From: CAXXOK01 sp001604115
GTDB taxonomy: Bacteria; Bacillota; Clostridia; Christensenellales; Aristaeellaceae
Length of the DNA stretch: 64,000 bases
Assembly (NCBI GenBank): GCA_034928535.1
Contig: JAYFOV010000029.1
Span: forward strand, 1-64,000
Reading direction: 5' to 3'
A model generated the notes under the pieces. That model was not told where the DNA came from, did no database searches, and saw only the letters and a list, made by a program, of their open reading frames with translations. The position numbers were made by a program, and so were the translations under genes. Positions 15,738 to 22,835 of the stretch are shown piece after piece (positions within the stretch are counted from its first letter, which is position 1; the number at the start of each line of letters is the position of its first letter).

Positions 15738-16694
15738 ATGGCGGAGAAATCGAGTTTCTTTAATAGCATCAGCGGGGATCGCCGCTACAAGGCCGAGGAC
15801 TGGGCGGAGTACTTTGCAGCCTTTGTGAGCAACGGCGTGCTGATGCGCGCGAGCGGAACGCTGGCGGTCACGGCACTAGCCGGGAGTATGGGCGTTACGC
15901 TGGCCGCAGGCGCAGCCATGATCAACGGGTACCGCTACGAGAACACCGCCGCGCTTTCGCTTTCGATCGGCACAGCGCATGCAAGCCTGGGGCGCATCGA
16001 TGCGGTGATGCTCCGCTGGAGCCGGGCGACACGCTCCATCTATGCCTGCATTGTGCAGGGCACGCCCGCCGCGACGCCTGCCGCGCCTGCGCCTACCCGA
16101 AACGCCGATATCTACGAACTGTGCCTGGCGACGGTGCTGGTGCCTGCAGGGGTGACGAGCATTACCCAGAGCCGCATCACGGACAAGCGGCTAAGCAGCG
16201 CGGTGTGCGGCGTGGCAACGATGATCGGCGAGCTGGATACCGGCACGCTGTATGCGCAGATACAGGCGGCGCTGGCAGAATTCCAAACCGGGGCGATGGC
16301 GGATTTTGCCGACTGGTTTGCGACGGTACAGGGCATCCTGGGCACAGACGAAGCCGGAAACCTGCTTACGCTGATTGACAGCAACACGCTGGCGATTGAA
16401 GATAACGCAAGCAGCATCGCGGCGCTGGCTGCTCAGCTGAAAAGCGGCGCACGGGTGGAGATACAGTTTGGGGCTGTTACGGTAAGCGCGGCGGCGGCGG
16501 GCGCGACCGAGTATTCCTTTAATTTCAACAATCCGTTTACCAAGGTACCGCTGGTGTTTCCGGCGGTGATCACATCCGCGCCGCAATCCCGATCCGTAGC
16601 GCCGCTCTCGCGCAGCGCGACGGGCATGACCATCAGCGTATACAACGCGCTGAGCGCCGCGAGCATTACGGTGTGGTGGATCGCTATTGCATAA
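15738..16694 (+). CDS. Tail fibre / baseplate upper protein with lectin-like C-terminus
   Basis: A 318-residue protein. The first 150 residues (SFFNSISGDRRYKAEDWAEYF, GTLAVTALAGSMGVTLAAGAAMINGYRY) resemble baseplate-attachment domains of clostridial phages. A helix around 210-245 may form a trimer stalk. The last 80 residues are a small beta domain (VEIQFGAVTVSAAAAGATEY, VPLVFPAVITSAP), like H-type lectin or receptor-binding heads. It probably recognises the host surface. ATG 15738 follows GTAAGGGCG; an upstream extension in the same frame would overlap the previous gene. Confidence 0.72.
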   Translation: MAEKSSFFNSISGDRRYKAEDWAEYFAAFVSNGVLMRASGTLAVTALAGSMGVTLAAGAAMINGYRYENTAALSLSIGTAHASLGRIDAVMLRWSRATRSIYACIVQGTPAATPAAPAPTRNADIYELCLATVLVPAGVTSITQSRITDKRLSSAVCGVATMIGELDTGTLYAQIQAALAEFQTGAMADFADWFATVQGILGTDEAGNLLTLIDSNTLAIEDNASSIAALAAQLKSGARVEIQFGAVTVSAAAAGATEYSFNFNNPFTKVPLVFPAVITSAPQSRSVAPLSRSATGMTISVYNALSAASITVWWIAIA

Positions 16695-16709
16695 AGGAGG
16701 CAGCCGAAC

Positions 16710-16964
16710 ATGGAATCCTATTATATTGATTGTGCGGAAGGCGGCCGCGTACGCGCGGCATCCGGCGATACGCCGGTCGGCGTGCTGATGGCAGTGCCCG
16801 AAGGTTTTACTCCGGAAAACCAAATGGATTATCGCATGGAAAACGGCGAGCTGCTATACGACCCGTTGCCGGAAGAACCGCCTATGCCCACCGATGCGCA
16901 GCGGCTGGCCGCTGTGGAAGCGGCATTGCTGGAACTGGCACTGGGAGGTGAGCTGGATGGCTGA
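16710..16964 (+). CDS. Small phage tail-associated protein of unknown function
   Basis: An 84-residue acidic protein (ESYYIDCAEGGRVRAASGD..., ending in a helix AQRLAAVEAALLELALG) of the kind that often lies between fibre and XkdX/CD1375 genes. AAAGGAGG overlaps the previous stop and lies 10 bases before the ATG. It overlaps the next frame by 8 bases. The C-terminal helix may be a short coiled coil. Confidence 0.6.
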   Translation: MESYYIDCAEGGRVRAASGDTPVGVLMAVPEGFTPENQMDYRMENGELLYDPLPEEPPMPTDAQRLAAVEAALLELALGGELDG

Positions 16965-17070
16965 TTTTTTAGCGCTGCAGGTGCACATGGGACGCATCAC
17001 GATTGCACAGGTGCCGGAGCGGTGGCGGGATGCGGTGGGAGCGCTGCTGGGGGGCGGTGGTGCCCCGTGA
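16957..17070 (+). CDS. CD1375/XkdX-type short phage protein
   Basis: A 37-residue protein, MADFLALQVHMGRITIAQVP followed by ERWRDAVGALL, which matches the short CD1375/XkdX type found after tail fibres in Firmicute phages (aliphatic start, G-R-x-T/I-x-x-Q-V-P, then a W-R-x-x-V helix). GGGAGGTGAGC is its ribosome binding site inside the preceding gene. Its stop overlaps a further tiny frame. Confidence 0.7.
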   Translation: MADFLALQVHMGRITIAQVPERWRDAVGALLGGGGAP

Positions 17071-17150
17071 CCACGGAAACGTGGTTTATCCTCACCTACC
17101 TTGTGCTGCTGCTCCTGCTACTGTATACGGGGTATCGATATGGGGATTGA
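17067..17150 (+). CDS. 27-residue predicted membrane peptide
   Basis: GTG 17067 overlaps the CD1375-type stop (GTGA), giving a 27-residue peptide whose residues about 7-21 form one hydrophobic segment (FILTYLVLLLLLLY) with a basic/acidic tail. The overlap and the position before endolysin and holin suggest a small lysis helper or accessory peptide. Being so short it could also be chance. Confidence 0.45.
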   Translation: MTTETWFILTYLVLLLLLLYTGYRYGD

Positions 17151-17175
17151 AAGCGGGCGTGATAGCTCGCTTTTT
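17151..17175 (+). terminator. Weak hairpin with T-run before the endolysin gene
   Basis: AAGCGGG (17151-17157) pairs with CTCGCTT (17166-17172) with one wobble and is followed by TTT. It may lower read-through from tail genes into the lysis genes. Confidence 0.45.
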
Positions 17176-17219
17176 GAATGCACAAATCACCTGAATAACG
17201 GAACGGGGAGGAACCGGAC

Positions 17220-18041
17220 ATGAGCAAACCAACCGGTGCGGCGGTGGCCGCGAGAGCCGTACAGGCAGTAGCCGAGGGGCACACCTACCAGCAGATGGAT
17301 TGTCAGGCGTTGATTGAGTTCTGTGTGCAGCAGTGCGGTGGCAAGATGGCGTACGCTGGCAGCAACGATATGTACCGCAACGCACAGGTGTATCTGGCGA
17401 CCATCGCCAACGCCAAGGCCGAGGGCAAGCTGGTGCCCGGGGCAGGGCTGTTAATCGTAGAGGAGGTAAACGCCGGCACGCCTGCCAAGTACTGCGGGGA
17501 CGGCCTGGGCGACGCCACGCACATCGGCTTCTATGTAGGCGAGAACGCGCTATCCGATGTGGACAGCAAGGGGCGCAAGCGCACCTGCAACGTGGTGCAT
17601 TCTGGCCAGACCATGGGCAGGGTAGCGGGCAGCACGCTGAAAAACGGCTGGACGCATGTGATGCTGTTTCGGGAGATCGATTACGGCTTTGATATTGCTA
17701 CAGGGGTTCAGCTGGGCGGCGCATTGGATGCGGCGGATATCGTCAAGGATGATCCGGAGGGCTTGGGTGTGGCCACAGGCACGGCGGAAAAGCCGGACGT
17801 GAGCCGGTACTATACCGTCAAGCGCGGGTGCGTCGGCGGGGCGGTTAAGCGCCTGCAAACGTGGCTCAACGACATTGGCGGCGGGAATGCGCTGGCCGAG
17901 GATGGGCATTTTGGTGCTGCGACCGAGGCGGCGGTGCGCGCGTATCAGCAGGCTTGTGGGCTGGTGGCGGACGGCATCGTGGGGCCGAAGACCTGGGCAA
18001 CGTTGGCGGACGCGCGTATCGCAAACCTGGAAAGCAAGTAA
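17220..18041 (+). CDS. Phage endolysin: NlpC/P60-type amidase/peptidase plus peptidoglycan-binding domain
   Basis: A 273-residue protein. Residues about 20-160 form an NlpC/P60-type cysteine peptidase: MDCQALIEFCVQQCGG gives the catalytic Cys and helix, DATHIGFYV the His region. Residues about 200-268 are a PG_binding_1 domain (VKRGCVGGAVKRLQTWLNDI...GIVGPKTWATL). There is no signal peptide, so export depends on the holin downstream. GGGGAGG at 17206-17212 is 7 bases before the ATG. The gene looks intact. Confidence 0.88.
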   Translation: MSKPTGAAVAARAVQAVAEGHTYQQMDCQALIEFCVQQCGGKMAYAGSNDMYRNAQVYLATIANAKAEGKLVPGAGLLIVEEVNAGTPAKYCGDGLGDATHIGFYVGENALSDVDSKGRKRTCNVVHSGQTMGRVAGSTLKNGWTHVMLFREIDYGFDIATGVQLGGALDAADIVKDDPEGLGVATGTAEKPDVSRYYTVKRGCVGGAVKRLQTWLNDIGGGNALAEDGHFGAATEAAVRAYQQACGLVADGIVGPKTWATLADARIANLESK

Positions 18042-18083
18042 GCGTTGACGTAAATCCATAATTATACCAAGGAGGATATGTGC

Positions 18084-18554
18084 ATGGAAACCACATGGGA
18101 CAAGATCGTTAAGGTACTGGCGGTCATCGGGGGCGCTGTAGCAGGCGCTTTTGGCGGGTGGAACTGGCTGCTGGTCGTGCTGCTGGGGGCTATGGTGGCA
18201 GACTATGTGAGCGGCGTGACCGTCGCCTGGATGGGCCGGAGCCTCAAGACCGAGTACGGCGGCCTTTCCAGCAAGGTGGGCGCGATCGGCCTGGCCAAAA
18301 AGGGCTTGATGCTGATGGTGGTGCTGATTGCCGCGCTGCTGGACCGCGCGCTGGGCAACAACACCGCGATGTTCCGGGATGCCGTTTGCTGGTTTTATAT
18401 TGCCAATGAGATCATCTCGCTGATGGAGAACATGAGCCTTGCCGGGGTAAAGTTCCCCAAGAAACTGCAGGAGCTGCTGGGGCAGAAAATGCAGGAGAGC
18501 GGCGGGGCTGTTGGGGATGATGCGGGTACCCCTAAGAGCGATGCAAAAGAATAA
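18084..18554 (+). CDS. Phage holin (toxin secretion/phage lysis holin family)
   Basis: A 156-residue membrane protein with three hydrophobic segments (about 8-25, 26-45, 70-90), including LGAMVADYVSGVTVAWMGRSLKTEYGG and VGAIGLAKKGLMLMVVLIAALLD, the signature of the Bh1/TcdE-like holin family. The charged C-terminal tail is typical. GGAGGA at 18071-18076 lies one base from ATG 18078 but 7 from ATG 18084, so 18084 is chosen. It forms pores that let the endolysin reach the wall. A strong terminator follows. Confidence 0.9.
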   Translation: METTWDKIVKVLAVIGGAVAGAFGGWNWLLVVLLGAMVADYVSGVTVAWMGRSLKTEYGGLSSKVGAIGLAKKGLMLMVVLIAALLDRALGNNTAMFRDAVCWFYIANEIISLMENMSLAGVKFPKKLQELLGQKMQESGGAVGDDAGTPKSDAKE

Positions 18555-18570
18555 CCGAGATTTAAGTAAG

Positions 18571-18602
18571 CGCGCTGGCCTTGAGAGGCTGGCGCGTTTT
18601 TT
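18571..18602 (+). terminator. Intrinsic terminator of the prophage late operon
   Basis: CGCGCTGGCC (18571-18580) pairs with GGCTGGCGCG (18587-18596) with two wobbles and is followed by a run of six T. It closes the late operon after the holin. Confidence 0.85.
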
Positions 18603-18649
18603 ATTTGCTCTTATATACGATTCATTCAATATAGATACCGCAATTCGAC

Positions 18650-18678
18650 TTGACATATTGCGCAATATTGTGTAACAT
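18650..18678 (+). promoter_or_regulatory. hicAB promoter with palindromic operator
   Basis: TTGACA at 18650-18655 and TAACAT at 18673-18678 are 17 bases apart, with TG before the -10. The spacer starts with the perfect 14-bp palindrome ATATTGCGCAATAT (18655-18668). A DNA-binding antitoxin sitting here would block RNA polymerase, the usual way HicB represses its operon. Confidence 0.75.
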
Positions 18679-18700
18679 GCAACTGTCGGGAGGGGATAGG

Positions 18701-18880
18701 ATGAATCCAAGACAGAAGGCGATCAAGAAGCTCAAGGAGGCAGGTTATGAGCTCAAACGCAACGGTGCCAATCATGACATATACTTCAGCGCGGAAACCA
18801 AGAAAACCATCCCCATAAAAAGACATGATTTTGATGAAGATGATCTCAGGTACATTCTCAAAGAGGCGGGGCTAAAATAA
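18701..18880 (+). CDS. hicA: HicA mRNA interferase toxin
   Basis: A 59-residue protein with the double-stranded-RNA-binding-like fold of HicA: KAIKKLKEAGYELKRNGANH, the catalytic His at 25 (GANH), then IYFS and IPIKRHDFDEDDLRYILKEAG. HicA cleaves mRNA when not held by HicB. GGGAGGGGA lies just before ATG 18701. The gene order toxin-antitoxin is the usual one. It has its own promoter and operator, separate from the phage late operon, in the position typical for lysogenic cargo genes. Confidence 0.92.
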   Translation: MNPRQKAIKKLKEAGYELKRNGANHDIYFSAETKKTIPIKRHDFDEDDLRYILKEAGLK

Positions 18881-18922
18881 GCCCTGCCTTGGAGATGCCG
18901 ATATAATATAGGAGGTATTGGG

Positions 18923-19315
18923 ATGAAAGCGATTTATGCAGCGGTGCTTTGGCCGAAGGATAACGGGAACGGATATTTTATCAAGGTCCCGGATGTGCCG
19001 GGGTGCGCGACCAGCGGTAAGGATTTGGTAGAAGCCATGGAAATGATGCGTGATGCGCTGGCGGGATGCTTGTGCGTGCTGGAGGATACGGGCGAACCAT
19101 TGCCAGCTCCGCGCTTGCCTGCGGCGATTTCATGCGAGCCGGGCGAGACGCTGGCGCTGATCGACGTGGATACAATCAAGTATCGCATGGAGACTGACAA
19201 CCGGGCGGTGCGGAAAAACGTATCACTTCCTGCATGGATGGCTACCATGGCGGAAAAGAAAGGAATCAACTGCTCACAGGTGTTGCAGGAATCCCTTAAA
19301 AGAATGATTGGGTAA
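18923..19315 (+). CDS. hicB: HicB antitoxin and repressor
   Basis: A 130-residue protein. The N-terminal 70 residues are the partial RNase-H-like HicB fold (YAAVLWPKDNGNGYFIKVPD, VPGCATSGKDLVEAM). The C-terminal 40 residues (NRAVRKNVSLPAWMATMAEK, KGINCSQVLQESLKRMIG) are a ribbon-helix-helix DNA-binding domain. It binds HicA and probably the 14-bp palindrome at 18655. AGGAGGT is 6-7 bases before ATG 18923. A hairpin with T-rich end follows at 19352. Confidence 0.92.
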   Translation: MKAIYAAVLWPKDNGNGYFIKVPDVPGCATSGKDLVEAMEMMRDALAGCLCVLEDTGEPLPAPRLPAAISCEPGETLALIDVDTIKYRMETDNRAVRKNVSLPAWMATMAEKKGINCSQVLQESLKRMIG

Positions 19316-19351
19316 GGCGTGCCCTCGATACGGCTTGAAGCGTATGGCGAG

Positions 19352-19382
19352 AAGGACTTGGCGTTATGCCGAGTCTTTCTTT
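19352..19382 (+). terminator. hicAB terminator
   Basis: GACTTGGC (19355-19362) pairs with GCCGAGTC (19368-19375) with one wobble around a 5-base loop, followed by TTTCTTT. Confidence 0.7.
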
Positions 19383-19498
19383 GCACACAATGCAAAGTAT
19401 GAGAAGCAGGCGGATCGGAGGGCAAATACATCATAAATACAATGATTACCCTCGGAAATATGAAGCATTTTGAGAATGGCCGCATGCTATTATGGATT

Positions 19499-19553
19499 TG
19501 ACCACCGTTCTGACCACTATGATGGTGAAAATAACGTAGAATCGTGAAAATAA
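19499..19553. repeat. Two pairs of short direct repeats near the presumed attachment site
   Basis: TGACCAC occurs at 19499-19505 and 19511-19517, and GTGAAAATAA at 19525-19534 and 19544-19553. Such paired repeats next to a tRNA gene look like arm-type binding sites of a tyrosine integrase. This is inference only. Confidence 0.45.
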
Positions 19554-19573
19554 AGCACTATTTCATAAATACT

Positions 19574-19608
19574 AAAAATCCCCTGTACCGCTTGGTACAA
19601 GGGATTTT
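19574..19608 (-). terminator. tRNA-Lys terminator, two-sided
   Basis: AAAAATCCCCTGTACC and GGTACAAGGGATTTT pair across a GCTT loop with one mismatch. On the minus strand it stands just after the tRNA 3' end and is followed by T-rich sequence. Confidence 0.8.
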
Positions 19609-19611
19609 GCA

Positions 19612-19687
19612 TGGTACACCATCAGGGACTCGAACCCTGGACACCCTGATTAAGAGTCAGGTGCTCTACCAACTGAGCTAATGGTGC
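19612..19687 (-). tRNA. tRNA-Lys (anticodon CTT)
   Basis: A 76-base cloverleaf on the minus strand: acceptor GCACCAT/ATGGTGT, D-arm with TAGCTCAGTTGGTAGAGCA, anticodon arm CCTGA-CTCTTAA-TCAGG with anticodon CTT, T-arm CCAGGGTTCGAGTCCCTG, and an encoded CCA at 19612-19614. A perfect promoter lies upstream and a terminator downstream. Its 3' end faces the prophage, the orientation expected if the prophage had inserted at the tRNA 3' end. Confidence 0.97.
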
Positions 19688-19724
19688 ATATCATTCGGCT
19701 CGCTCTCGCTGACCGACGAAGATT

Positions 19725-19752
19725 ATTATACGCCTTTTGAGCACAATGTCAA
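19725..19752 (-). promoter_or_regulatory. tRNA-Lys promoter
   Basis: On the minus strand TTGACA (19747-19752) and TATAAT (19725-19730) are both perfect consensus, 16 bases apart, about 38 bases before the tRNA 5' end. Confidence 0.85.
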
Positions 19753-19915
19753 CCACTTTTATCCTTCTTTTTGTTTTTTTATTTTTGGACGCGTGGGGAT
19801 AACCAAGATATGGCAAGGGATAAGCGTGATGGAATCATGATACTTTATCACCGCTAAGGAGGGTATGCAAGACGCCGCTGTATGGAAGCCATCGGTTGTT
19901 CTCAATTCGGTCACA

Positions 19916-19941
19916 GTTTGTTTACATTTCGTGCAACAAAC
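19916..19941. promoter_or_regulatory. Inverted repeat upstream of the response regulator gene
   Basis: GTTTGTT (19916-19922) and AACAAAC (19935-19941) are perfect inverted repeats 12 bases apart, 40-65 bases before the start codon. The layout fits an operator or winged-helix binding site. Confidence 0.5.
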
Positions 19942-19980
19942 GCTCACTTTTCATCGTCATAATACAAGAGAGGTGATCGT

Positions 19981-20610
19981 ATGGCAAAGATCTTGATTTA
20001 TGGGACTGACGAACATGTCACGCGCAAGCTAACCCACGTGTTCACCAAGGAAGGCTTCACGGCGCAGGGATGCGAGGCCTTCGAGAAAATGCCAGCCCCC
20101 ACCGATGAGGCAACGCTGGTCGTGCTGGATGCGCGGCTCAAATGGTCGGTATGCCGCCCGCTGTTCAGCGATTTGCAAACGGCTGGCTATCCTGTGCTGT
20201 TCCTGACTGCCGACAAAGATATGACTTCCCATCTGCGGGCGTTATACCGTGGTCAGTCTGATGTACTTACGCTTCCGGTATCCCCGAAAGCCGCCGTTGC
20301 CAAGGCGCAGGCTTTGCTGGGGCACAATGAGCCGCTGGGACAGCTTGCCATTGATGCAAGCGAACGTGTGGCCGTGCTGGACGGTGAGCGCGTGGAGTTG
20401 ACCGCGCAGGAGTTTGCACTTCTGCTTGCCTTGATGGAAAACCCGGATATGCCGATCAGCCGTGAACAACTGCTGCGCAAGGCATGGGGATATCAGAGCA
20501 TCGGTGAAACGCGCACGGTGGATGTACATGTACAGCGCCTTCGTAAAAAATTAGGCGTGGAGCGCATTGAAACGGTCTATAAATGTGGCTATCGGCTCAA
20601 ACTGATCTGA
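19981..20610 (+). CDS. Orphan OmpR-type response regulator with degenerate receiver
   Basis: A 209-residue protein. Residues 1-115 are a receiver domain with the phospho-acceptor position D50 (VVLDARL), but the acidic pair is reduced (IYGTDE in place of VDDD) and the invariant Lys is Leu 98 (LTLP in place of LTKP). Residues about 120-207 are a winged-helix DNA-binding domain (ELTAQEFALLLALMENPD, then RTVDVHVQRLRKKLG and YKCGYRLKL). No histidine kinase gene is next to it, so it may act without phosphorylation. GAGAGGTGATC precedes the ATG. An inverted repeat at 19916 may be its own binding site. Confidence 0.87.
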   Translation: MAKILIYGTDEHVTRKLTHVFTKEGFTAQGCEAFEKMPAPTDEATLVVLDARLKWSVCRPLFSDLQTAGYPVLFLTADKDMTSHLRALYRGQSDVLTLPVSPKAAVAKAQALLGHNEPLGQLAIDASERVAVLDGERVELTAQEFALLLALMENPDMPISREQLLRKAWGYQSIGETRTVDVHVQRLRKKLGVERIETVYKCGYRLKLI

Positions 20611-20730
20611 GCAGCGGTGCGTCAAACAACGGCACTGCCTTGCGTTTGCGCCGAAATGATGCAAAGCATCCCATAGCTGCAATGGAGCAATCCGTGAAGT
20701 TTGAGGGTTTCTAACGTGAGCCCGCGACGT

Positions 20731-20770
20731 CATCAAAAGCGGCACCCATATAGGGTGCCGCTTTTTGATG
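20731..20770 (+). terminator. Strong two-sided terminator
   Basis: CATCAAAAGCGGCACCC pairs with GGGTGCCGCTTTTTGATG around an ATATA-type loop; it separates the response regulator from the convergent thioesterase gene. Confidence 0.85.
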
Positions 20771-20887
20771 CAAGGCATGATTGGCGAGCGCGATGGCTTG
20801 GGCACGAAGGCAAGCCTTTCTAGCGTAGCACAAGTCGGTTTGAGTAATTTGAGCTTGTATGGTGCAATGAAGGCGCAACGCATGGAG

Positions 20888-21283
20888 CTATGGCTGCAGG
20901 AAATGGCCGTTTCCGGTCATGTGGGCGATCAGTGTTCCCTGTTCATCGTAGACTGATACCCGATACAGGCAGGTCGCCCGGCCGCGCGCAAGTTCCTCCG
21001 CTACCGCAATAAGGCGGCTTCCCTTGCCGGGCTTGATGTAGGTGATGTCCGCGCTGCGGCTCACGGTCAGGCGGTCACCGGCATTGGCTGCAACGGAGAA
21101 AGCCGTATCGCACAGGGTAAAAATCGCGCCGCCCTGCACCGTGCCGTTGGAGTTCATTTGCTGGCGGGTGATGGGCATGCTGCACGTGGCGCTGTGCTCG
21201 CTCACCGAGTCGATCTGGATGCCGCATTGCTCCGTTGCAAAATAATCACGGGCAAATAACGCCTGAAGTTGTTCCTTGTTCAT
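20888..21283 (-). CDS. PaaI-type hotdog thioesterase
   Basis: A 131-residue hotdog-fold protein with QQMNSNGTVQGGAIFTLCD near residue 42, the helix and catalytic region of the PaaI/YdiI group (usual form N-x-x-G-x-x-H-G-G, here with Gln in place of the His). These enzymes hydrolyse acyl-CoA thioesters. The ATG overlaps the stop of the phosphodiesterase gene upstream by four bases, so both are in one minus-strand operon. Substrate cannot be told. Confidence 0.82.
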   Translation of the reverse strand: MNKEQLQALFARDYFATEQCGIQIDSVSEHSATCSMPITRQQMNSNGTVQGGAIFTLCDTAFSVAANAGDRLTVSRSADITYIKPGKGSRLIAVAEELARGRATCLYRVSVYDEQGTLIAHMTGNGHFLQP

Positions 21284-21846
21284 GTGCCGGCACCCGGCAG
21301 GGCATGCCGCCTGATCAGCTCGCCATCCAAGGTTTTGATCTCAAAGATTCCGGCGCCCCAGTCCAGCGTCATGTAGCTCCTGGGCTGGTTTTCCTTAGGC
21401 AGCGATGCTGAGCCGGGGTTGATGTACGTGAGCCCCTCACTCGTCTCCACCGTATGGACGTGCGTGTGCCCATGCACCAGAACATCGCCAGGCCGATACG
21501 GGGGGCGAACCCCCAAATTGAAAAGATGTCCATGGGTGATGAAAGCCATCGCGCCATTGGCCAGCGGCAACAGCAAATAGTCCCCCATGATGGGGAAGTC
21601 CAACACCATTTGATCCACCTCGGAATCGCAGTTGCCCCTTATCGCGTATGGCTTGACCGGCAATGCATTGAGCAGGTCCGCCACACCCATGGGGTCATGC
21701 CCCTCGGGCAGGGGGTTGCGGGGGCCATGGTACAATAAGTCGCCAAGCAGAATCAGGCGATCCGCCTTTTCCGCTTCCATGCGTGCAAGCACAGCTTCGG
21801 TGGCCGTGCGGGAACCGTGCAAATCGGATGCAAAAAGATATTTCAT
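21280..21846 (-). CDS. YfcE-type metallophosphoesterase
   Basis: A 188-residue calcineurin-like phosphoesterase. The metal-binding motifs are complete: ASDLHG (D8, H10), LLGDLLYHGPRN, IRGNCDSEVD, THGHLFNLG and HGHTHVH. This arrangement matches YfcE, a Mn-dependent phosphodiesterase. It is followed with a 4-base overlap by the thioesterase gene. AGGTGAGATGCC precedes the ATG. In vivo substrate is unknown. Confidence 0.9.
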   Translation of the reverse strand: MKYLFASDLHGSRTATEAVLARMEAEKADRLILLGDLLYHGPRNPLPEGHDPMGVADLLNALPVKPYAIRGNCDSEVDQMVLDFPIMGDYLLLPLANGAMAFITHGHLFNLGVRPPYRPGDVLVHGHTHVHTVETSEGLTYINPGSASLPKENQPRSYMTLDWGAGIFEIKTLDGELIRRHALPGAGT

Positions 21847-21882
21847 GGCATCTCACCTCATTGGCCATATAGTTGGCAGGAG

Positions 21883-22638
21883 TCACACATCCAGCGTGAG
21901 CAATACGGGGCAGTGATCGCTCCCCATCACGCCATCGTCAATGTCCGCGGCAAGCACCTGATGGCTGATGCGGCTACTGACAAGAAAATAATCAATGCGC
22001 CAGCCCACGTTCTTGGCGCGGCTGTTCATCATATAGCTCCACCAAGTGTACCGGTCGCGCGCGTCAGGGTGCAGATGGCGAAAGGTATCCACATAGCCGC
22101 GCGCCAGCAAATCGGTCATTTTGGATCGTTCCTCAGGGGTAAAGCCGGCGTTTTTAGTGTTGGTCTTGGGATTTTTCAGGTCGATCTCTTGATGCGCCAC
22201 ATTCAAATCGCCGCAGAGGATCACAGGTTTTTGCGCATCCAGCGTGGCCAGATAATCGGCAAAGGCATCTTCCCAGGTCATGCGGTAGGGTAGGCGCGCC
22301 AGTTCGCGTTGGCTGTTGGGTGTGTAGCAGGTCACCAGGAAAAACGTTGGATACTCCAGCGTGATCACACGGCCTTCACGGTCGTGCTCTTCGATGCCGA
22401 TATCATAGCGCACTGATAGAGGCTCATGCTTGGTAAAAATGGCGGTGCCGGAGTATCCTTTTTTCTCGGCGCTGTTCCAAAAAGCGTGGTAACCTTCCGG
22501 CGCAAAATCAATTTGCCCGGGTTGCAGTTTGGTTTCCTGCAAACAAAAGAAATCCGCTGCCTGTGCGGCAAAGTAATCGGCAAAGCCCTTGGTCATGGCG
22601 GCGCGCAGGCCGTTGACGTTCCAGGAGATAAACTTCAT
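21883..22638 (-). CDS. xth: Exodeoxyribonuclease III (AP endonuclease)
   Basis: A 251-residue enzyme with all exonuclease III motifs: MKFISWNVNGLRA at the start, LQETK (E36 region, metal ligand), YSGTAIF, CYTPNS, GDLNVAH, WWSYM, and the final GSDHCPVLL. It repairs abasic sites and trims 3' ends. A longer frame upstream to 23100 has no start signal and is rejected; AAAGGAGC is 7 bases before ATG 22638. The single-copy layout suggests its own promoter in the 200-base gap upstream. Confidence 0.95.
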   Translation of the reverse strand: MKFISWNVNGLRAAMTKGFADYFAAQAADFFCLQETKLQPGQIDFAPEGYHAFWNSAEKKGYSGTAIFTKHEPLSVRYDIGIEEHDREGRVITLEYPTFFLVTCYTPNSQRELARLPYRMTWEDAFADYLATLDAQKPVILCGDLNVAHQEIDLKNPKTNTKNAGFTPEERSKMTDLLARGYVDTFRHLHPDARDRYTWWSYMMNSRAKNVGWRIDYFLVSSRISHQVLAADIDDGVMGSDHCPVLLTLDV

Positions 22639-22835
22639 GCGGTAGCTCCTTTCGGTGGTTTGCACTGCCGCTGGGTAGCACTTCACCAATACCTGGCAAT
22701 GCAGTGCTAAATAGTAGCGTTTGCGGCCAGTTGGCATACGCCTGCCGCAGTTGCTCTGTCGCCTGTTATAGCTATACGCATTCTGCGGCGATGCGAAACC
22801 GGGAACAGCTGGCCGATCCCAGTCATATTCGCGCA

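Larger units (their letters stand above)
1..19315 (+). mobile_element. Degraded Siphovirus-type prophage (right part)
   Basis: All genes to about 18.55 kb run on the + strand in the order usual for HK97-like siphophages: early proteins, methylase, prohead protease, capsid, connectors, tail, fibre, endolysin, holin. The hicAB pair to 19315 lies in the position of a lysogenic cargo locus. The left end and any integrase lie outside the window. Terminase and portal genes are missing and the tape measure gene is reduced to its end, so the element cannot package DNA as it stands. The right boundary is inferred to be near the tRNA-Lys gene at 19612. Confidence 0.87.
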
